Assembly: GCF_042643145.1 (NCBI RefSeq)
Contig: NZ_JBHRSA010000055.1
Span: 1 to 45,781 of the forward strand
DNA length: 45,781 nt
Reading direction: 5' to 3'
Source of the DNA: Virgibacillus_O xinjiangensis
GTDB lineage: Bacteria > Bacillota > Bacilli > Bacillales > Amphibacillaceae
Under the pieces are notes generated by a model. That model had not been told where the DNA came from. It searched no databases and saw only the letters and a program-made list of their open reading frames with translations. Shown piece by piece: positions 16,930 through 22,951 of this stretch (its first letter is position 1; every line of letters begins with the position of its first letter). Position numbers and translations under genes: made by a program.

Positions 16930-17394
16930 CTATAGATCACGATACATAAACCCAAAGCGTGTCGCATGTTCCATTTCGTCTGTCATTGCATGGAAAAACA
17001 CGTCCCTGACTCTTCCATCCTGTGTAAGCAGGTAATTATCCCTGTAAAACTCATAAGCTTCTATTTCATCTTCGAATGCTTCACGTATACCTTCCTTGAA
17101 TCCGGATATCTGCTTTTTTCTCGTTCGGTATTTGGGGCTTTTGCCTGATAATGCCCTATAAAGGTCGACAAACATTTCCAAATGCAGCCTCTCGTCCTCC
17201 AGTACATGTTCCACCTTTTCCTGTGCCATTCTGCTCGGGGCTGTTTTCCTGAGTCTTTCATAGAAGTCGATGGCTCTGCTTTCTCCTTCCATGGCCCTCA
17301 GCAATGCCTCCAACAGCTCTGTCTGCTGTCCATTTGCACGCATATATGCCTCATATCCACTATGATAATATGACGGATGCATGTAATAATACAT
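16930..17394 (-). CDS. Ferritin-like (YhjR-type) protein, probably spore-associated
   Basis: A 154-aa four-helix ferritin-like protein. Di-iron ligands are visible: ESRAIDFYERL in helix 1, EDERLHLEMF in helix 2, EDEIEAYEFY in helix 3 and TDEMEHATRF in helix 4. The N-terminus is rich in Tyr, His and Met (YYYMHPSYYHSGYE), a composition seen in spore coat proteins. It resembles B. subtilis YhjR. The start at 17394 has AAAGGAG 7 nt upstream; the ATG at 17400 is too close. The upstream SigK-type promoter supports mother-cell expression. A general rubrerythrin-like role in oxidative defence is the alternative. Confidence 0.82.
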   Translation of the reverse strand: MYYYMHPSYYHSGYEAYMRANGQQTELLEALLRAMEGESRAIDFYERLRKTAPSRMAQEKVEHVLEDERLHLEMFVDLYRALSGKSPKYRTRKKQISGFKEGIREAFEDEIEAYEFYRDNYLLTQDGRVRDVFFHAMTDEMEHATRFGFMYRDL

Positions 17395-17422
17395 ATTCAT
17401 TCTCCTTTCACATACACATAGT

Positions 17423-17449
17423 TACTATATGAGCAGCAAGGATATCTGT
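17423..17449 (-). promoter_or_regulatory. SigK-like promoter of the ferritin-like gene
   Basis: On the minus strand, AC is followed after 16 nt by CATATAGTA, matching the SigK consensus (AC, N16-17, CATANNNTA). It lies about 30 nt before the start codon. Confidence 0.5.
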
Positions 17450-17549
17450 TCATCTACCCACTTGCCAGAAGAATGGCCTATTGCCCAGGAAATAAAATGA
17501 CAATAGCCAGCTTTTTTCGCCATGCTGTGCAGACATATATCTTTTATTC

Positions 17550-17576
17550 TTGAAAAAGAACAGAATATGGTATAAT
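17550..17576 (+). promoter_or_regulatory. Extended -10 promoter of the antisense RNA
   Basis: TGGTATAAT (TG-N-TATAAT, -10 at 17571-17576) gives a strong extended -10. TTGAAA at 17550-17555 is a -35-like element at short (15-nt) spacing. Transcription should start near 17583. Confidence 0.7.
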
Positions 17577-17582
17577 GTAGGT

Positions 17583-17709
17583 AAAAAGATGCATAAAATA
17601 AACGGGCCACAGATGCAGCTGCGGCCCCCGAGATAAGCGGTTCCTTGAGAGGAATCGGCAGTCAGTCTGATAGGCCCCTGACGTTACCAATACACAGGGC
17701 CTATTTTTT
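17583..17709 (+). ncRNA. Antisense RNA antitoxin (RatA-like)
   Basis: A transcript of about 125 nt is predicted from the extended -10 promoter to an intrinsic terminator. The terminator is ATAGGCCC (17670-17677) paired with GGGCCTAT (17697-17704), followed by six Ts. It runs convergently into the 3' part of the leftward toxin mRNA, overlapping the last codons of the toxin and its whole 3' UTR. This is the geometry of the txpA/RatA pair of B. subtilis, where the antisense RNA triggers decay of the toxin mRNA. It contains internal hairpins (TTCC/GGAA at about 17641-17654). The ends are predictions from sequence. Confidence 0.7.
17591..17628 (-). terminator. Terminator of the toxin mRNA
   Basis: On the minus strand GGGCC-CAG pairs with CTG-GGCCC, followed by GTTTATTTT. 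It ends the toxin transcript roughly 75 nt beyond its stop, inside the antisense RNA region. Confidence 0.6.
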
Positions 17710-17796
17710 ATTGATCATTCGAATCACCAGTGTCAACAAGGCAATCAGGAAAGTACCAAAGGTGAACATCAGCGTGATTACTTCGAACGTGTTCAA
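17701..17796 (-). CDS. Type I toxin, holin-like TxpA/BsrG family (31 aa)
   Basis: A 31-aa peptide, MNTFEVITLMFTFGT-start, consisting of a short polar N-terminus, one transmembrane helix (about 7-26) and a basic RMINKK tail. It matches the putative holin-like toxins of type I systems (pattern xxEVxTLMxxFGxFxxALLxLV). Such peptides damage the membrane when overproduced. The start is the TTG at 17796, with GGAGGGGG 8 nt upstream; a GTG three codons earlier is too close to that site. Its promoter (TGATATACT near 17864-17872) and terminator face a convergent antisense RNA. The opposite-strand reading frame is only a shadow. Confidence 0.8.
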   Translation of the reverse strand: MNTFEVITLMFTFGTFLIALLTLVIRMINKK

Positions 17797-17863
17797 CTGT
17801 ATCACCCCCTCCCCTATCACGAAGGGTTGGCCGACAACTCCCTAGGAACATTACCATGTGGCA

Positions 17864-17872
17864 AGTATATCA
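17864..17872 (-). promoter_or_regulatory. Extended -10 promoter of the toxin mRNA
   Basis: TGATATACT on the minus strand (TG-N-TATACT). The leader would be about 60 nt, long for a 31-aa gene and typical of type I toxins whose translation is shielded by leader structure. Confidence 0.5.
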
Positions 17873-17942
17873 TAAAAACACATAAAATAGAACGTTTGTT
17901 CCCTTTCAATCCATTCACCTGATCCTTATCGGTCTTTAAGCA

Positions 17943-17970
17943 TAAAAAAAAAGCCTGCATATGCACGCTT
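17943..17970 (-). terminator. Terminator after the coiled-coil gene
   Basis: AGC-TGCA pairs with TGCA-GCT (single mismatches) directly at the stop codon and runs into nine Ts on the minus strand. Confidence 0.6.
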
Positions 17971-18217
17971 AACCGACTCTCCAAAAGAGACAATTTCTGA
18001 TCCTCCTCCTTAGCAGAGGTTCCACCCTATCAAATTTCATTTCCAGTTTATCTATATCCTTGTATAAACTGTCCAAATCACTTCCTGCATGCTTCACCTT
18101 TGCTTCCAAATCATTCAATAGTTCGTTCATCTGCTTGCTGTTCGTTTTTATCTGTTCTATCTCTTGCGACATTCTATTGCAATTGTGAAGCAGGTCTTCT
18201 ATGTTTTCTCTATTCAA
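17969..18217 (-). CDS. Small coiled-coil protein of unknown function (82 aa)
   Basis: An 82-aa hydrophilic protein with heptad-like spacing of Leu, Ile and Met from about residue 5 to 68, predicting a long coiled coil, and a basic tail with a terminal FWRVG. No signal peptide or membrane segment. I do not recognise a family. A TTG start at 18217 has AGGAGG 6 nt upstream and is preferred to the ATG at 18232, which contains that RBS within its coding frame. It has its own promoter (TTGTTA, 16 nt, TGTGATAAT) and terminator, supporting a real gene. Confidence 0.7.
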   Translation of the reverse strand: MNRENIEDLLHNCNRMSQEIEQIKTNSKQMNELLNDLEAKVKHAGSDLDSLYKDIDKLEMKFDRVEPLLRRRIRNCLFWRVG

Positions 18218-18252
18218 ATTGACCCTCCTCATCCCCCATCAACTTATTTAAG

Positions 18253-18280
18253 ATTATCACAAACTTACTTTTTGTAACAA
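18253..18280 (-). promoter_or_regulatory. Promoter of the coiled-coil gene
   Basis: TTGTTA (18280-18275), 16-nt spacer, GATAAT (18258-18253) with an upstream TG giving an extended -10. Confidence 0.55.
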
Positions 18281-18388
18281 GGGCATTTTGCATTATCTTA
18301 CCCGATAAAATAGGTAAATGTGACCGATATTTACAAGAAAATCACTTCAAGTTTCAGGTGATGATAAGGGGCCTGCCTGCAACCGTAA

Positions 18389-18421
18389 AAAGAGGGCACC
18401 CTGTTATGAGGTGCCCTCTTT
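18389..18421 (-). terminator. Terminator of the ureohydrolase operon
   Basis: AAAGAGGGCACC pairs perfectly with GGTGCCCTCTTT around a 9-nt loop, followed by Ts on the minus strand. Confidence 0.85.
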
Positions 18422-18430
18422 TCCTCTATT

Positions 18431-19390
18431 TTATTTGTTTTGATCGTGAAGGATGTTTCCTGCCAATGCATACAGTACGGCATAGGTAACAAAGTGGGAA
18501 GAGTTGTCATTCGTGTCCTGCTGTGGGTAGACTTCCACATAATCCATCCCACGGATACCCAACTTGGCAAATTCATGGACGAGTTCTAGCAGTTCAAATG
18601 AAGTGAGGCCGTTGCCATCGACCGGCCCGCCTGGATTGAATGCGAAATCCAACACATCACTGCAGATACTCAGATATACTGCTTCTGTACCTTCACTGGC
18701 GATATCATACGCTTTTTTCGCCAGGTCCTCCAATTGGTTCGAGTTGCCCGCTTTCCGGACATCCCTGACCGAAATGGTAGTGGCCCCTACTTCTTCTGCG
18801 TATTTGCCAGTTTCCGGTTTGTTTCTCGGTCCATGTATGCCCATATGCACGATGCTTTCATTTCTCACACTTTCACTTTCATAAATGCGATGGAATGGGG
18901 TGCTCCTTGCATAGAGGTCCCCTTCGTAATCCGGATGGTTGTCATAATGGGCATCAAGATGGATGATTCCCACCTGGCCATCCACTTCTTCACTCAACGC
19001 CTTGACAATCGGATACGTAATGCCATGGTCTCCCCCGAAGGCCACCGGGAATTTACCAGTTTTCCAAACATTGGAGGCGAAGCTTTCAATCCTGCGCATG
19101 GTCTCGACTGTGTCAGCAGGAACAACGTCAACATCACCTAAATCACCCAATTTATAGTGTTCCAGTACATCCATGCCGTCCAATTCCGGCAGATAGCCGG
19201 AATAACGGGCGGAACTCAGCCGAATGACTTTCGGGCCAAGTTCGGCGCCTGTATAATCACCCCATGTCACTGCACCTTCCCATGGTACTCCATATATAAG
19301 GACATCTCTATCTTCTAAATTATTATCCGATATGCTCACTTTTTTTCCGCCAAGATAGCAAGGCGTATTTCCATAGATTTTTTCGGTCAT
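18431..19390 (-). CDS. Ureohydrolase (agmatinase/formimidoylglutamase-like) with altered metal motif
   Basis: A 319-aa ureohydrolase-fold protein. Metal motifs are GGDHGI (His122) and HLDAHYDNH (Asp146, His148, Asp150). The usual third motif SxDxDxxDP is here SICSDVLDF: the first Asp is Cys243, while Asp245 remains. Family enzymes hydrolyse guanidino or formimidoyl compounds to urea or formamide using two Mn ions; the substrate here is uncertain. The start at 19390 has AAGGAG 8 nt upstream, and longer in-frame starts overlap the upstream gene. It lies 16 nt after a PutP-type symporter in one operon, suggesting that the symporter imports its substrate. Confidence 0.85.
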   Translation of the reverse strand: MTEKIYGNTPCYLGGKKVSISDNNLEDRDVLIYGVPWEGAVTWGDYTGAELGPKVIRLSSARYSGYLPELDGMDVLEHYKLGDLGDVDVVPADTVETMRRIESFASNVWKTGKFPVAFGGDHGITYPIVKALSEEVDGQVGIIHLDAHYDNHPDYEGDLYARSTPFHRIYESESVRNESIVHMGIHGPRNKPETGKYAEEVGATTISVRDVRKAGNSNQLEDLAKKAYDIASEGTEAVYLSICSDVLDFAFNPGGPVDGNGLTSFELLELVHEFAKLGIRGMDYVEVYPQQDTNDNSSHFVTYAVLYALAGNILHDQNK

Positions 19391-19406
19391 TTCTATCACT
19401 CCTTGA

Positions 19407-20906
19407 TTATTTAACGCCGGCAACTTTGTCGTATTCATCTTGGATTTCTTTTGTAGGCCCTTTTCCAAGCAGGCTTACCAATACAATGACAAGGCTGGAA
19501 AGTACAAATCCTGGTACCATTTCATACAACGCCGATCCGGTCAGCGGCCAGAGGAACACTGTAACACCACCGACAATCAAACCGGCAACCGCTCCATTAC
19601 GTGATGTTCTCCGCCAGAACAGGGAAAACAAAATGGCTGGCCCGAAAGTAGCCCCGAATCCTGCCCACGCATAAGAAACAAGATCAAGTACTGAGCTGGT
19701 TTCATTCCATGCGAGCATCAATGCAGCCACTGCAATGACCAGAACAGAAATTCGTCCTACCCATACTAATTCCTTATCACTTGCCTGCTTACGGAAATAC
19801 CGCCGGTAGAAATCCTCCGATAAAGCACTGGAAGAAACAAGCAGTTGGGAATCGACAGTACTCATGATTGCAGCCAGAACTGCTGCAAGGAGAATACCCG
19901 CAATCCACGGATTATAAACGACTTGGACAAGCTGGATGAATACCTGCTCTGAGTCAGCCAGTGGTTCGTTAAAGGTTACTATTCCCAGCATACCAACAAT
20001 CAACGCCCCGTACAAGGGAATTACCAGGCCTAGAGCTACACTGATCAACCTTGCTTTTCTTACTTCTTTATGGGACTTGATTGCCATAAAACGTGCCAGA
20101 ATATGTGGCTGCCCGAAATAGCCAAGCCCCCATGCCAGAGCAGAAATAATGCCGACTGCGCCGATAGCTCCAGCAGGCTGCCACAACCCTCCATCCGCCC
20201 CGTCGTAGGAAGTGGCTGCGAATGCATCAACAAGGCTGCCGCTGATGGAACCGAGCTGGTTAAAGAGTTCTCCGAATCCGCCGATTTGCACAATGCCGTA
20301 GATGGATGTGAATAATAAGGCGGCAGACATCAAGACACCCTGAATCAAGTCGGTGATACTTACTGCCAAGAATCCTCCAAGAAATGTATAACCAACGATG
20401 ATGATAGCACCGACCGTCAATGCGATATGATAATCAATCTCAAAGGTCCCTTGAAACAACTTCGCACCCGCTACAAGACCAGATGCAGTATAGAAAAGGA
20501 AAAATGATAAAATAAATACAGCAGAAATCACTCGTAACAGATGAGAGTTATCCCGATATCGGTTTTCCAAAAACTGCGGCAATGTGATCGAATCATTGGA
20601 GTAAGCTGTATAGATTCGGAGCCGTTTTGCTACGTATTGCCAATTGATCATTGCACCGACTGCCAGACCAATAGCGATCCACAAGCTCCACTGTCCAAGA
20701 CCAGCAGCATATGCAGCACCAGGCAGTCCTATCAGGAGCCAGCCGCTGAAGTCACTCGCAGACGCAGAGAAAGCGGCTGTCCAGCTTCCCAGTCTCCGTC
20801 CGCCCAATACATAATCAGATAATGTATTGGTCATACGATAGGTGATAATCCCGATGGCAATCATCATGATCAAATAGAAAGCAAACGTAATTAATGTCGG
20901 GTTCAT
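19407..20906 (-). CDS. putP: Sodium/solute symporter of the PutP (proline) family
   Basis: A 499-aa sodium:solute symporter with about thirteen transmembrane segments. PutP-type signatures include the N-terminal GGRRLGSWTAAFSASASDFSGWL, TASGLVAGAKLF, GGFLAVSITDLIQG and AIMSTVDSQLLVSSSALSEDF. By family it imports L-proline with Na+, for nutrition or osmoprotection. The operon places it between a 38-aa membrane protein and a ureohydrolase, so a nitrogen-rich substrate other than proline is possible. Its ATG overlaps the stop of the small gene as ATGA, indicating translational coupling. A cre-like site lies upstream of the operon. Confidence 0.88.
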   Translation of the reverse strand: MNPTLITFAFYLIMMIAIGIITYRMTNTLSDYVLGGRRLGSWTAAFSASASDFSGWLLIGLPGAAYAAGLGQWSLWIAIGLAVGAMINWQYVAKRLRIYTAYSNDSITLPQFLENRYRDNSHLLRVISAVFILSFFLFYTASGLVAGAKLFQGTFEIDYHIALTVGAIIIVGYTFLGGFLAVSITDLIQGVLMSAALLFTSIYGIVQIGGFGELFNQLGSISGSLVDAFAATSYDGADGGLWQPAGAIGAVGIISALAWGLGYFGQPHILARFMAIKSHKEVRKARLISVALGLVIPLYGALIVGMLGIVTFNEPLADSEQVFIQLVQVVYNPWIAGILLAAVLAAIMSTVDSQLLVSSSALSEDFYRRYFRKQASDKELVWVGRISVLVIAVAALMLAWNETSSVLDLVSYAWAGFGATFGPAILFSLFWRRTSRNGAVAGLIVGGVTVFLWPLTGSALYEMVPGFVLSSLVIVLVSLLGKGPTKEIQDEYDKVAGVK

Positions 20907-21019
20907 GAATCATCACGCTCCCTCTCTGTAAAAAAGGTGATCAATGCCCATACAACCAGCAAGGGCATTGGGACGATAAACCAGAAAGCAGACCAAAAGT
21001 CAATTGTCACTTGTTCCAT
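20903..21019 (-). CDS. Small membrane protein coupled to the symporter (38 aa)
   Basis: An ORF read from the minus strand encodes 38 residues: a polar start MEQVTIDF, one hydrophobic helix (about 9-29) and a charged tail ERERDDS. AGGAGGGG lies about 6 nt before the ATG at 21019. The stop overlaps the symporter start (ATGA), so the two are translationally coupled. Small single-helix accessory proteins encoded just before sodium:solute symporters are known; this fits that pattern. I infer a role in stabilising or assembling the symporter. Confidence 0.75.
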   Translation of the reverse strand: MEQVTIDFWSAFWFIVPMPLLVVWALITFFTERERDDS

Positions 21020-21047
21020 AAGACCCCTCCTATTTTTCTATCTTTGA

Positions 21048-21061
21048 TTAAAGCGCTTTCT
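21048..21061 (-). promoter_or_regulatory. cre-like site upstream of the symporter operon
   Basis: A palindromic AAAGCGCTTT core (21050-21059) matches the cre consensus at 12 of 14 positions, about 30 nt before the first start codon. Confidence 0.5.
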
Positions 21062-21179
21062 TACCTATACATATTACCATTACATAGGAAAAATTAATAC
21101 TAATAATTAATAATTGTCAGTCTTCTGCACCATTCCTTATGCCCTACTATGTAAAATAAAATTACATTAATTGGTATCT

Positions 21180-21207
21180 TTGTACGATAGACTATTTTAC
21201 CTATAAC
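21180..21207 (+). promoter_or_regulatory. SigA-like promoter of the amiE-nagZ-namZ operon
   Basis: TTGTAC and TATAAC with a 16-nt spacer, predicting a start near 21214, about 70 nt before the first gene. Confidence 0.5.
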
Positions 21208-21224
21208 GATTATCTTTATATTAA

Positions 21225-21238
21225 TGTAAACGAATTCA
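21225..21238 (+). promoter_or_regulatory. cre site (CcpA) in the amiE operon leader
   Basis: TGTAAACGAATTCA matches the cre consensus at 13 of 14 positions. It lies roughly 10-25 nt downstream of the predicted start site, as expected for repression. Confidence 0.65.
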
Positions 21239-21281
21239 TAGAAGATTCAGTCTATGAAACTACTAAACAAGGAGGCTATAT

Positions 21282-22937
21282 ATGTTTAGGAAAATCGCCA
21301 ATTCAATGCTTACATTCCTTTTCGCCCTTGCCTTGATGGCTGGGAGTATCGTTCCCGTGACAGCAGGAAAGGATGTACACCCTCGCTTTCAATGGGGAAA
21401 GCCTGGTCCTTCTTCTTCTGTCGTTCATCCCGGGTCTATACGCGGAGCAGGCATGCTGAAAGGGCCGCTACAAGAGATTGACCCTGTCATCGAAAGACAT
21501 ATCGAACAGGGGACGATGCCCGGTGCAGTGACACTGGTTGCCAGGAAAGGCCATATTGTACAGCATGAAGCATATGGACATGCTTACCTCTATGAAGATG
21601 ACCAAGGCAATCAGACAGACGACCCCCTCCCCATGAAGAAAGACAGCATCTTCGACCTAGCTTCAATCAGCAAGATTTTCACCTCTACCGCAGCGATGAT
21701 CCTGTATGAACAAGGTGCATTTGAATTGGACGACCCCGTTGCCGAGCATCTTCCCGAATTTGCCGCTAACGGGAAAGAAGATGTCACCATCAGACAGCTC
21801 ATGACCCACACATCCGGCTTCACCCCATGGATACCACTTTATACGATTGGAGACAGTCGTGAAGATAGGATCCAGCATGTTCTGCACTATCCATTGGAAA
21901 ACGCTCCTGGCACCACCTACACTTATAGTGATTTGAATATGATCACCCTTGGTGTGTTAGTAGAAGAACTGTCCAATCAACGTCTGGACCAATTCGTCCG
22001 TGAACGTATTACCAGCCCGCTTGGTATGACCGACACGATGTACAACCCTCCGGCAGAATTACACGACAGGATAGCTGCCACGGAATATCAACCAGGAATA
22101 GGGCGAGGACTTGTCCATGGAGAAGTACATGATGAGAGTGCTTGGTCGCTTGATGGTGTTGCTGGACATGCAGGTGTATTTTCTACTGCAACAGACCTGG
22201 CTAAATTCGCCCATATGTTTCTTCAAGATGGAAGCTATGGAGGAAAGCAGATACTTCAGCCTGAAACGGTCGAACTTCTTACCGAAAATCAAATACCCGA
22301 GTTCCCTGGTAACGAACATGGGCTTGGTTGGGAGTTGATGCAGGGCTGGTATATGGATGGGTTATCCGATTCCCAAACGATTGGGCATACTGGGTATACA
22401 GGAACTTCCCTGGTAATCAGTCAACAAAATGATACGATTGCTATTCTGTTGACAAACCGAGTGCACCCTTCCCGGAACACGGTATCCACTAATCCTGCCA
22501 GACAAGATTTTGCCGGTCTGGTCGCTGATTCCATCCCAGTCGATATTCCGAAAGGGACAGACAGCTGGTTCTCCGGGTATGGTGATGATTTAAGTCGGAC
22601 ATTGACCGCTGAAATGGATGTTCAGGGAGACGCCACCCTGACTTTCAATACGTGGTACAACATTGAGAATCATTATGATTACGGGAAGGTTGAATTCTCC
22701 AAAGATGGGGTGAACTGGGAAGAACTGGACGGACCGTATACCGGTGCCAGTGATCACTGGTTGCATAAAGAGTTTCATCTTCCACATGATACCAATCATA
22801 TCCGTTTCACCTATCAGACAGATGGTGGCGCAAATGGACGCGGCTGGTACCTCAACAATTTGCAGATAACGGATGTTTCCGGCAATCCCATCCCATATAA
22901 CATCAACACCAATGAATGGACACAACGTGACTACTAA
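21282..22937 (+). CDS. amiE: Secreted serine hydrolase, AmiE-like, with extra C-terminal domain
   Basis: A 551-aa secreted beta-lactamase-fold hydrolase. A signal peptide (about 1-29) ends near VTAG. The catalytic domain (about 60-420) has Ser128-x-x-Lys131 (SISK), the YSDLN motif and GHTGYTG. It corresponds to B. subtilis AmiE (YbbE), which removes peptides from MurNAc in peptidoglycan fragments, here followed by nagZ and namZ as in that species. About 120 extra C-terminal residues form a beta-rich module (FNTWYNIENHYDYGKVEFS..., WYLNNLQI) like the MAM-type domain of immune inhibitor A; the B. subtilis enzyme (about 441 aa) lacks this. AAGGAGG precedes the ATG. Confidence 0.85.
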   Translation: MFRKIANSMLTFLFALALMAGSIVPVTAGKDVHPRFQWGKPGPSSSVVHPGSIRGAGMLKGPLQEIDPVIERHIEQGTMPGAVTLVARKGHIVQHEAYGHAYLYEDDQGNQTDDPLPMKKDSIFDLASISKIFTSTAAMILYEQGAFELDDPVAEHLPEFAANGKEDVTIRQLMTHTSGFTPWIPLYTIGDSREDRIQHVLHYPLENAPGTTYTYSDLNMITLGVLVEELSNQRLDQFVRERITSPLGMTDTMYNPPAELHDRIAATEYQPGIGRGLVHGEVHDESAWSLDGVAGHAGVFSTATDLAKFAHMFLQDGSYGGKQILQPETVELLTENQIPEFPGNEHGLGWELMQGWYMDGLSDSQTIGHTGYTGTSLVISQQNDTIAILLTNRVHPSRNTVSTNPARQDFAGLVADSIPVDIPKGTDSWFSGYGDDLSRTLTAEMDVQGDATLTFNTWYNIENHYDYGKVEFSKDGVNWEELDGPYTGASDHWLHKEFHLPHDTNHIRFTYQTDGGANGRGWYLNNLQITDVSGNPIPYNINTNEWTQRDY

Positions 22938-22951
22938 TAAGGAGGAAGCAT

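Noticed and set aside
17425..17610. Leftward frame of up to 61 codons upstream of the ferritin-like gene
   Set aside because: No SD before any start codon, and the frame crosses the toxin/antisense terminators and the SigK-like promoter; best read as non-coding.
17645..17845. Rightward 66-codon frame over the toxin gene
   Set aside because: It is the antisense shadow of the 31-aa toxin and crosses the antisense RNA terminator.
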